Shown: positions 46,401-58,400 of the stretch, in pieces
Layout of the letters: each line of letters begins with the position of its first letter
Position numbering within the stretch: position 1 is the stretch's first letter
Assembly: GCF_033568475.1 (NCBI RefSeq)
Contig: NC_133122.1
Location: forward strand, 181,865,449-181,929,448
Length of the DNA stretch: 64,000 nucleotides
Direction: 5' to 3'
From: Henckelia pumila
Taxonomy: Eukaryota > Streptophyta > Magnoliopsida > Lamiales > Gesneriaceae
Position numbers and translations under genes: made by a program
Notes under the pieces: model-generated
Database searches by the model: none
What the model was told of the DNA's origin: nothing
The model's input: the letters and a program-made list of their open reading frames with translations, nothing else

Positions 46401-49400
46401 TATGGCTCAAAAGCATCAGCCTCAACCAACCATTCAATGAGAACATTTTTCAAATATTCTGCTCACATTTTTTCTGATCCATGTAAATTGGATCAGGTTG
46501 AATATTCCCTATAGACCTGCCAAATACCTGTCATTCACCAACAAAGCATATTAAGTTTGTAATATCACTGATCACATATATTGAGGATCCAATCACCTAC
46601 CAACTTGTGTGTATTGAAAGTGTGATTTTAACTTTTGAGGTCATTTTAATAGGCGCAACTAGATACGCAATACCCTAAAACAGGAAACATATATAATCGG
46701 ATTGTTACCATTTTGAATAAAAGTTAAAACTGTTCTATTCCATCTTAATTAATTTATAGTGATATTTGGGGACCTTCCACAGTCCCAAATAAGTTTGGCT
46801 CACGGCGGTTTGTTTCATTTGTTGTCGATTGCACTAGAGTCTCTTGTATCTTTCTTCTCCAATTTAAATACGATGTTAGCAATGTACTCCCTAAATTTAA
46901 TAACATGATCCAAAATCAGTTTGAAGCGAAAATATTGATCATTCCCAACTTGGTGAAATCATCAAAGTTCATACCTTGGTCTGTGACGACCTTTTGTAAG
47001 CACATCAACAACTTGCTGATTAGAAGCGACAAACACATACCGACGACTCCATTATCAAACTTTTGTTTGATAAATGTCTGTCAAATCTGTCAAATCTCGA
47101 TATGTTCCGTGCCATCATGTTAGACAGGGTTATTTGCGATGCTGATTGTAGACTTATTATCACATAATAACTCATTATGGGTTGCAAGCTCTAACTTCAA
47201 TTCTTTAGGTACCAACTTCAGCCCCAGTATCATGCCTTTAGATGTTTCGCTCAATTTATGGTTTAGGTCAATCGGAGTTGTCTTTTCAAAATCGGATCGG
47301 ACCGATCGGATTGATTGACAACCGGTGACGGGTCCAGTCCAAAACAATGCTAAAAAACGTTTTAGCGGTTTAACGTCATTCACACCATGTCAAGAACTAG
47401 TCGGACTGGTTTTGAACCGGTGAATCGGTTGAAATATGGTCAGACCAATTCGCCATTTATTAATTTTAATTTAATTCTATTTTTTTAGAATTTGTTTGTC
47501 TTACATCTTTTCCAAACAATTAAAAGTTTATTTTTGGGTATATACAATTACTAATTTAGATTTTGAACGTTGTTGAAAACATTATTTTAGTGGTATTTGA
47601 ATTAATTGATTTTTAAAAAAAAATATATGTATAATTATATTTGATAATGTGATTTTATTTATTTTTAGATTTTAAACTTTGGTAAATTGGTAAATAAATA
47701 TTTTTAAATATTTTATACACATTTAAATTTTTTAAAATTTAAGATATATTATGTACTATCTTTTAGTTTTATTTTATATAATATAACAGTTTTTCGGTCT
47801 GACTGTCCGGTTGAACCATGTTTGAAGGGTGGACCGGTTAGATTACCTGGTTGGTTATGAAAACACTACATCGGAGTATCACTCCAACCACTCATTTCCG
47901 TTTCTTCAAGAAGATCTAGAACATATTTTCTCTATGATATAGAGATTTTTCTCCTCGATCTAGCCACTTTCATGCCTAAAAAATAACTTAAAGGACCAAG
48001 ATCTTTGATTTCAAATTCTAAGGCAAGACACCTTTTCAATCTTGCTATCTCTACATCTCTTCGTGTGAGAATGATATCATCAACATAGAAACAATTAAAA
48101 CACCATCTTACCCCCATTGTGGTACGTTTCACAGACATAGTGTGATCGATTGACCTTGAAAGTATTCTTGCTTCTTAGCTGATCTGGAAAATTTTTTAAA
48201 CGACGCCCATGGAGATTGCATTAAACCATAAAGTGATTTCTTCAGTCTACATACTTTACCTCCAAATCTTTCTTCAAAACCTGGTGAGGATATCCATGAA
48301 AACTTCTTGAGGAATACATGTTTAACATTCAACTGATACAACGACCAATCAAGATTTATTGTTAAGGAGAGCAATATTTGAATTGTATTTAGTTTCGCTA
48401 CAGGCTCTGTTGAACCAAATGCTTCAAAACCTTTAGATCTTGGTGTTAGGATGTGTACTCAACACTCGATGTCTAATCGTTTATCCCACATAAATCTATC
48501 CAAGTCATATTCTAGCTTCATCTCACAATTACAATGTTGATATTCCTAAGACTATACATGAGGTTTTAAATGTTCCGGAATGGAAGAAAGTTGTCCTTGA
48601 GAAGGTGAATGCTTTGGAGAGAAATAGAACATGAGATATAAGATCACTGCCTCAAGGAAAACGTACATTGGGTTGCAAATGGGTGTTCATTGTAAAGCTC
48701 AACGCTGACGGGTTTTTAGAACGTTACACAAACACGGCTTGTTGCCAAGTGTTTTACACAAACCTATGGAATGGATTATCAAGAAATTTTTTATGTTACC
48801 TGGAGTTGAAGACAATATGGAATTTGGATCTAATTTTGGATCAGACTCCTTAGCACAAAAAGGTAATTTTTTTATTTCCATTGTGTCTAATGTTTCAACA
48901 GTTCCCTCATGTCCTTGGATCATTGATACAAAGGCAATTGATCATATTATAAGGTCGTCTAGATTATTCTCAACCTCTAACCCTCGTGCGGGAAATAAAA
49001 AATTTAAAAATAGCTGATGGTTCTCTCTCAGTTATTGATGGAAAAGGGTCAATTGCAATCTCGAAATCATTAATTCTCCATAAAGTACTCCTTGTTCCAA
49101 ATCTCATGTAACTTGTTATCCATTAGTAACTTGACCTGTGATTTAAGGTGGTGTGCTAAATTTTCTCCAAATTCTTGTGGATCCAGGATCTGAATTCGAG
49201 GAAGATTATTGGTATTGCTAGGGAGAATGATGACTCAGAACTAGTACCTGAGAACTGTGGGAATAAAATAGCCTATATAATTGGTTTAATTTTTCCTCAC
49301 TGAAAGAGGAATTCCCTGGTACAAGGTCAGTGTTTCCCAGACAATCTTAACATTGAACTTGTGAATAGTTGGCTGGAAAAATAAACTATCGAATTTGCAT

Positions 49401-52400
49401 TGTATGTGTGAGCAGATGTCAGACATGGGCTTTCCCTTGAAGATGTCCAAGTTTTGTTACCTTAGAATCCGGCCATCTTGCCACTTGTAAGACTTTTTAA
49501 GAAAATGGGTCGAAAACCAGCTGTTAAACTGTCTACAAAGACGTAGAAAACCCAACAAGATCAGGCAAGAGGATGAAACTGTAGAAAAGGCAATTTATAG
49601 GTCTGATTTCCCCTTGAGATGGGTCACTTATCCTTTTGATTCTTCAATTGTGCCACTGCAATGATATGACCTCAACCAATGGCTAGGCTGATTATTGAAG
49701 AATAAATATGTAGGACACGGTAGGGAGAGCGTAGAGCAGGGAACAAGAAAAACCCTTAGGCTCAGTTTGGTTCGATTGATTGGATTGATAATATATAGAT
49801 AAGTAATGTAATGTAATAAAAAATAAATAAGATATGATAGTTAATATAGTATTTGATTTGATTGATAGATTATATTATATTGATTTGATTGATTAAATTT
49901 TATATAAAAAATGATAAATTATCATTTTGTCCTTTTAACAATAAATAAAATATGAATAATATTATTTATATGGGGTAATATAGTAATTTAAATTCAATGA
50001 CTTGATTGATGTAAGATAAATAATTAATGATTTGATTGATAGTAAAATTATAATTAATAGATGAATAAATAATATGATGAGAAAAACGCGATTAGGCAAG
50101 ATAAGTTTATACATGGATTATTAATACTGTTGAGAAGTTTATTTAGGAAAGATATGATTTGATTTTATTTTATAGGAATAAAATATCTCACAGATTTTGT
50201 GGGATATTATTCTGATTTGTTTTTATCTATTTAAAGTGTATCTATCGTTAAGTTTGTATAGACTGAAAATAAGAATTAATAGAAAGATTTTTCCTCTCCT
50301 ATCTATCATGTTCTATCGTATTCTGTAAAATCAACATGGTATCAGAGACATAGGCGGTCATGAACTTTAAGGCAGCAATGGTCGGCGCTACTGGTGGTCC
50401 TGAATCCGGCAGCTCCAGCGGCGGATCTCAAACTGCAGGCCTGTCTCTCTCCGATACATCCCTACAGATCACGATCCATAAATTAAATGGCAAGAACTAC
50501 CTTGAGTGGGCGCAATCTGTGCGTCTTGTCATCGATGGCAAAGGAAAGCTAGGATATTTGACCGGTGAAATGAAAGCTCCACAAAAATCTGATGCAAAGT
50601 TCACTCAGTGGAGATCTGAAAACTCACTAGTCATGGCATGGCTCATTAATTCCATGGATCCCCTAATTGGCAAACCTTTTATGTTTCTGCCCACTGCCCG
50701 TGGTATTTGGGAGGCCGTACGAGAGACGTACTCTGACTTGGAGAATTATTCTCAATTATATGAGCTGACCACTCGCATGTGGCAAATCAAACAAGGCCGT
50801 AGGGATGTCACAACCTACTACAATGAGTTGATGGTTATTTGGCAAGAGCTGGATCTCCTCGACGGGGAGGAATGGGAATGCAACAAAGACAGCGTGCGCT
50901 ACAAGAAAAAAATTGAGCACAGTAGGGTGTTTGTGTTTCTTGCTGGCTTAAACAAAGACCTTGACGAGGTTCGAGGTCGCATACTTGGGCGCAAACCTCT
51001 GCCCAGTATTCGAGAAGTTTTCTCAGAGATTCGGCGTGAAGAAGCTCGTTGCCATGTGATGCTAAAGCCTGCCGAAATACCACTGGAAACTGAAGGATCA
51101 GCCCTTGTTAGCAAGGAGAATTGGGCAGACAAACGAGTTAGCAAGGAGAATTGGGCAGATAGACGTGATGAAAAATCAAAGCCATGGTGTGAAAAGTGTA
51201 AAAAACCCTGGCATACCATTGAAACATGCTGGGAAATTCATGGGAAACCAGCACATCTCAAGAAAAAACCAGTCAACCATTACAGGCATAATACTGGTAG
51301 TCGTGCCCTTCAAACAAGTGCGGATGACTCTGTCAGCAATCATCGCCCTTGGAAACTCTTCCTCTCACAAAGGATCAGCTTGAGCACCTGTACAAATTAT
51401 TTGACAATCGATTGGGCAAGACTAATTCTTCCTGTTCTGTAGCCCAGACAGGTACTTCCTCGTCCGCCAATGTCGTCCGTTCTATTTCTAACAGCTCCTG
51501 GATTTTGGATTCAGGTGCAACAGATCATATGACGGGATCCTCGCAATATTTTTCCTCCTATGTACCTTGTGCAGGGAACAACAAAGTTAAAATTGCCGAT
51601 GGTTCCTTTGCCTCTGTTGCTGGAAAAGGAACAATTTTTGTTTCTCCTTTTCTAGCACTTAACAATGTTTTACATGTTCCTCTCCTTTCCTACAATCTCA
51701 TGTCTATAAGCAAACTAACCCTTGATCTTGATTGTCGTATCATTCTTTTGCCCTCTCATTGTGAATTTCAGGATTTAGCCTCGGGGAAGATGATTGGCAA
51801 TGCTAGGCATGACAATGGTCTCTACCTGCTCGATGCTCACTCTCTCCTTGGAAGGCAAAATCAGAATACATGTCTCACCTCCAACTCTACTTCGAGTGTT
51901 AGTGAAATAATGTTATGGCATAGTCGACTAGGTCATCCAAACTTTGCTTATTTAAAACAATTGTTTCCCAAGTTATTTATTAATAAAAATGTCTACTTTG
52001 CATTGTGAATCGTGTGAATTAGCTAAACATCATAGATCCCATTTCCCCCCAACCATATAAAAAATCTGCTCCTTTTACCATGATTCATAGTGATGTTTGG
52101 GGTCCGTGCAAAATCAGAACTTTGTCTGAAAAAAAATGGTTTATCACCTTTATTGATGATCATTCTCGAATGATTTGGGTATTTCTTTTAAAAGATAAGT
52201 CTGAAGCAGGAACTACTTTCCAAAATTTTTACAAAATGGTTCAGACACAATTTCAAACCAGGATCAGAATTTTTCGGAGTGATAATGGCAAGGAATATTT
52301 CAATCAGATTCTAGGGAATTTTTTCATTAATAATGGGATTATACATCAAAGTTCTTGTCCTCATACTCCTCAACAGAATGGGGTGGCTGAAAGGAAAAAT

Positions 52401-55400
52401 AAACATCTCCTTGAAGTTGCTCGGGCCATTAGTTTTCATACCAAAGTTCGGGAGAAGCAATCCTAACAGCTACTTACTTGATCAATAGGTTACTTACCAA
52501 AATTTTGAACTTTCATACTCCTATGACAATTTTTCAAAAATGTTTCCCTGATACGCGTTTGTTAACAAATATTCCTCTCAAAATTTTTGGAAGTCTCACC
52601 TTTGTTCATAATCATGATCCGAAAATTTCAAAACTTGATAAAAAGGCCATTCGGCGCATCTTTGTTGGTTATCCTGCTAACCAACGAGGATATAAATGTT
52701 TTGATCCTATTTTAAAAAAATTCTTTGTGTCTATGAATGTCACCTTTTTTGAAGGTCAGTCCTACTACAATCATCTTCAGGGGGAGCGCCTACAAGAAGA
52801 TGAATACTTAACTCATTCAGATTTCAATTCAAATTTCCAAATTGAATTTGGAAATACTGAACCTTCTGATCAGCCGTTAATTGAAAGCACTCTTGATCCA
52901 ACTAACACTGTAGAAACAGGTAAGACATATGATTTTGTCTACACAAGGAAAAGAGATGCAAAGAAAGGGGGAGACTCTGTCTCAGTACCAAACCATGAAT
53001 CAACTCTGAGACCCAATCATGAAACTCATGATGACTCCTCAACAAATCTTGATATTGAACTTCCTATTGCTCAAAGGAAAGGTGTTCGGTCTTGCACAAA
53101 ACATCCCATCTCAAATTTTGTATCGTATAACCATTTGTCATCTTCATATCATGCATTTATCTCTCAGATGGAAGCCATTCGTGTTCCTAATAATGTACAG
53201 AAGGCTTTAAAGTTACCTGAGTGGAAAGAAGCAATTTAGGAGGAGATGAAAGCTCTGGAGAAAAACGCTACTTGGGAAAAGGCTGATCTACCCAGTGGTA
53301 AGTCTGTTGTAGGTTGTAAGTGGGTCTTCACTACCAAATTCAACTCTGATGAATCCCTAGAATGATACAAAGCTCGTCTTGTTGCCAAAGGATTCACCCA
53401 AACTTATGGAGTGGACTACACTGAAACTTTTTCTCCTGTGGCTAAACTTAACACAATTCATGTCATTTTATCTGTTGCAGCTAATCTAGATTGGTCACTA
53501 AATCAGCTTGATGTGAAAAATGCTTTTCTAAATGGAGATTTAGAGGAGGAAGTATATATGGAACCTCCACCTGGGTTCACTGATATGTTTGGATCAAAAG
53601 TATGCAGGTTAAAAAAATCACTCTATGGGCTGAAACAGTTTCCCAGGGCATGGTTTGAGAGATTCACAAAATTTGTCAAAGGCCAAGAATATTGTCAAGG
53701 ACAATCAGATCATACACTGTTTACCAGAAAGTCCAAAACAGGCAAGATATCCATTCTGATTGTTTATGTTGATGATATAATATTAACAGGAGATGACATA
53801 GAAGAGATGAGAAGATTGAAGAAGAGCTTAGCAAATGAGTTTGAAATGAAAGATTTGGGGCAGCTGAAATATTTTCTTGGAATGGAGGTAGCAAGGTCAA
53901 AGAAAGGAATTATGATCTTGCAAAGGAAATATGTGCTGAATCTTCTGAAGAAAACTAGGATGAGTGGTTGCAAACCATCAGATACACCTTTGGAAGCAAA
54001 TGCAGCTAGGAGACATCAAAGATGGCATTCCAGTTGATACTGGGCGATACCAAAGATTAGTTGGAAAGCTGATTTATCTAGCTCACACACGGCCTGACAT
54101 TACCTTCGCGGTGAGTTTGGTTAGCCAATTTATGCACTCACCTCATGCTGAACATCTTGAAGCCGTGTACCGAATTCTAAGATATCTAAAAGGAACCCCT
54201 GGGAAGGGTATATTCTTCAAAAAAAATGAGAGGAGAGAGATGGAAGTATATACTGACGCAGATTGGACAGGATCGATTACTGATCGACGATCGACTACAG
54301 GGTACTGCACATTTGTATGGGGTAATTTGGTAACTTGGAGAAGTAAAAAACAGAATGTAGTTGCTAGAAGCAGTGCAGAGGCTGAGTTTCGGTCTATAGC
54401 TCAAGGAGTATGTGAGGTGCTATGGTTAAAAAAGATCATGGAGGAACTAAACATCACCATAAACTTTCCCATAAAGTTATATTGTAATAACAAAGCAGCT
54501 ATTAGTATTGTCCATAATCCTGTGTTGCATGAAAGGACAAAATATGTTGAGGTTGACAAGCACTTCATAAAGGAGAAGATTGAAGAAGGCATAATTTGTA
54601 CTCCGTTTGTTCCCAGTACCTTGCAGTTAGCTGATGTCCTAACCAAGGGGCTGCCAAGACAAGTCTTTGAAGAACAAGTCAGCAAGTTGGGTATATAGAT
54701 ATCTTCGCACCAACTTGAGGGGGAGTGTTGAGAAGTTTATTTAGGAAAGATATGATTTGATTTGATTTTATAGGAATAAAATATCTCACAGATTTTGTGG
54801 GATATTATTCTGATTTGTTTTTATCTATTTAAAGTGTATCTATCATTAAGTTTGTATAGACTGAAAATAAGAATTAATAAAAAGATTTTTCCTCTCCCAT
54901 CTATCATGTTCTATCGTATTCTGTAAAATCAACAAATACTCGTACCAAACGGAGCCTTAGTGTTGTATTTTCATCTGGATACAAAATAATCTAAATATAT
55001 ATATATGAAAACCTATTTAACCTGCGATAAAAATATTCATATTTTGATTGCAAATATTCACACATCATCTATATTTCTATGTATAATAGAATAGATAGTG
55101 TTATTTTTCTACAATATCATTCACAATTAGCATTCCACAACAAAATAGTGTCGCCGAAAGGGAAAATGGTCATTTGACAAACACCGATCTTCTCTTTTCC
55201 ATCAAAATGTTTTGAGCCCTATTGGGGGAAAGTCGTTTCTCTTTTCCATCAAAATGTTTTGAGCCCTATTGGGGGAAAGTCGTCCTTACAACCACGTATG
55301 ATCAATCGATTGTCTTCAAGGATTTAGAAGTTCAAAACACCAGTAGAGACTTTCCAAATTCTATCCAGATTTGAGAATCATTAATAATCTCACTCTTAAA

Positions 55401-58400
55401 AGTTTTGGATGCATCAGATTTTTTCATGTTCAAAGTCATAATAAGAAAAATTAAATTCAAGAGCTATTAAGTTTGTCTTTACAAGATATTTTTTGATTCA
55501 GAGAGGATATAAGTGTTGCAATCCTCCAACAACGAAAATCTTTATTTTTGTTGATGTCACGTTTGAATGTCAAAAATATTATTTTTTTATTCTTATCTTT
55601 AGGAGACCTTGTCCTCTATGGAAGATAAGGATTGGGATTTGTTTCTACTTGATCTTCCCTAGAAATTATCTCGTCCATCCCAATCAATATTCGAACCATT
55701 CTAGTCAGACATAATACCAAATATCTCACCGAGTACAAAGTATAAAGCAAGTCCAGGAGTCACATCCTACTCCTAGAAATGAGGTAAGTTTTCAAATATT
55801 GATTCTAATTCTCATCAATTAACAACTAACGATCATTGCCAATTGCTATTAGAAAAGGCACTAGAGAGTGAATTAAAGCATCCATTATATCCTATATTGA
55901 AATTTGTGTCATTCAAATATTTCTCACCATCACACAAGAACTTCCTACTTAAACTAAATGCAATTCATATTTGTAATACTATTTCTGGGGCATTTTTTGA
56001 TGAGAAACGGAAAAATGCTACGAGAAAATAAATCCAGGCTCTTAAGAAAAACAACTCATGGGAAATATTAGAACTACCATCAACGATGAAAGCAAGTGGA
56101 TGCAAATGGGTGTTCGTAGTTAAATACAAATCTAATTGGAAAGATAAAAGGCTAGACTTGGTAGGCATAGACTTCTTGTATCGACTATTAAGAAACATGT
56201 TGTAATTGTCTCACATTTAATAATAAAACTGACAAAAAGTGAGTTATAAACCTTTGAGGTAACCTCACCCAAGAGGCAAATCTTTTGGGATGAGCACTTA
56301 ATGGGTTTATAACCTAACATTGATGTTCTCATTGAGCGGCCGACGAAGCGGAAGGGGCGATCTAAAAAAGAGCTATCATTGGATCAGTGTCGATAATTGA
56401 AAAGAAATTATAGGATGGATTAAGGTGTATGGATGCATGCATTGAATACTGAAAGATGAGTGAAAACCGTCTAGAATAAGCCGTCGTGGACGTCGGCTTC
56501 TCAAGGGATCGACAATGTTACGGTATCACGTGGCAAAAATGTAGACAATAAAAATTTCGATAGCCGCTAACTTACACTGGTACTTGGGATAGTTCGATGT
56601 GAAATATGTGTGCCTTTGTGGAAAATTAGAAAATGAGATTGACATAAAACTTCTTCCAGGATCCAAAGTGAACACAAATAACGATAAGGTTTGTTTGTTA
56701 AAAAAGACATTGTATGCTCTCAAACATTCTCCTGGAGTATGTAAGTCAACAACTACATAGATTCTCTTGAGAGAAACATATGAAAGTTGTCACGTTATGA
56801 AGATCCAATTATAAACAAAGAGATGCACCAGATATTTGTAGGGAAGCTTATATAACTGGTTCATGCTCGACCGGATATTGCACTTGCTTACAATGTTGCA
56901 ATCCCAAGAGGTTTATTTGCAAGTAGTCAAGAGAGTATTGGCAAGGGTATTTTGTTTAGGAAAAATGGGGGATTGACATTTGAAGTTTATATCGAAGATA
57001 ATGATAATTATGCGGGCTCCCTTAATGATTAAATATCAACGTCTGGCTATTGTACTTCATTGAAGGAAATACGTGACATGGAGAGATGTAAGAAACATAA
57101 TGTAGTTGCTAGATGAGAGTTGAGGCAAAAGAGCAACGATTTTGGGAATATGCAAGTTATTTGGACTAATTTATCTTTGAAGACCTGAATATCAAGTGGG
57201 AAGAGCCGATGAGATTATTATGTTACAACAAGATTGCAATTAAGTATTAATATAGCCCATAATATAGTTCAACATGATAGAACAAAATATATTGAGGTAG
57301 ACAAACACTTCATAAGGAGAAGCCAGATAGTTGACCCCTTAATATCTTGACCAAGGACCAACTTGCTGACATGGTTACCCAGGGGCTCGATAGCATAACA
57401 TTTCAAGGGAATCTCTAAGTTGTGATTAAAAGACATAGTATCCAGCTTGAGGGAGAGTGTTGGAAAAGAAGTGAGATTATAAATGTAACAGATTGGGAAT
57501 GTTTGTTATCGGCTTCCTAGAATTATGTTGTATTTGGTCTTGTGATCTTGTCACTTGTATAGGAGATTTGTTTTCCTTTGTTGCCTTTTACTGTTAGGCT
57601 AGAAAATAGTTTACACTCTTGTATAAGTAGAGGTGTTGGCCTCATTCAATAATGTACAAAAATTTTTTTCCTCTCAAACTAACAATTTTTTATTTTAAAT
57701 AACTAGAATGAATTGGGTAAAATTCCCGATTTTCTGTGACTAGAAAAAATTAAGAGATATTTTTCTTTATCTCAGTCACAGTTGTTAAAGGCGAGCGCCT
57801 CTTGCCTTAAGGCCAGAGGTGCCACCAGGCGACCCCTCTGCACTTGGGATATTCCCAGGCGCAGCGGGTTAATAAGGTGAGCCCAGGCTCGCGCTTGGGG
57901 TTCTATTTCCCAAAATATTTGAAAATTACATTTATAGACAGATAAATAACAACTATAAACTAGAATCTAAATTGTCAATCTGCCTTAAACTAGAATCTAA
58001 ATTAATTGACTAACAAATTAGTAGAGAAAATTCCTACACTTATTATGGTAAAAAGAAAAACAAAAAGTAAAGAAAAAGTTTGTTAGTAATAGCAGATTTC
58101 TTAACCACACACAACATACTAAAAATTAAATCTCAGCATTCTAGATTAGAAAACTAAAAGTAACGCATAAATATGCGAAGAATGAAAGATTTTCTTCCTG
58201 CATTCTCAAAGAATATGCACTTTACCATAAAATAATAGTAGATAAATATTTTTGTGATATATATTTTTGCTTAGCTTAATTATTTCAATAATAGTGTTTT
58301 ATCATATAATAACATTAAATAAATATATTTTTCTGAAAAATTAATAGTCAGCTTTGTTTCGATAAGGTGCGCGCCTCAGGCTCCAGGACTCTTTTGCGCG

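Larger units (their letters stand above)
50128..54934 (+). mobile_element. Recent copia retrotransposon, target duplication AATAC
   Basis: 5' LTR 50128-50336 and 3' LTR 54726-54934, both exactly 209 bp with four substitutions between them (98%). AATAC flanks both ends (50123-50127, 54935-54939). Primer site TGGTATCAGAG begins at 50337, right after the LTR; polypurine tract TTGAGGGGGAG ends right before the 3' LTR. The coding region contains gag, protease, integrase, RT and RNase H in order but with several frameshifts and two stops. Confidence 0.95.
49759..54956. mobile_element. Tourist-like MITE split by a copia element; TTA target duplication
   Basis: Ends GGCTCAGTTTGG (49759) and, reverse strand, GGCTCCGTTTGG (54956), flanked by TTA at 49756-49758 and 54957-54959. 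The MITE parts are 49759-50127 and 54940-54956 (386 bp together). In reverse orientation it is homologous over its length to the 391-bp MITE at 22861-23251. Confidence 0.88.
55100..57684 (+). mobile_element. 5'-truncated, decayed copia element with its 3' LTR
   Basis: Recognisable pieces in order: integrase end ([15 protein letters not shown] at about 55135), integrase tail ([14 protein letters not shown]), RT start ([25 protein letters not shown] at about 56040-56130), RT middle ([17 protein letters not shown] at 56685), RNase H ([28 protein letters not shown] at about 57000-57310), polypurine CTTGAGGGAGAG and the LTR 57458-57684 (TGTTGGAAAAG...CTAACA). Stops and shifts are frequent. No 5' LTR is present. 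Confidence 0.8.
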
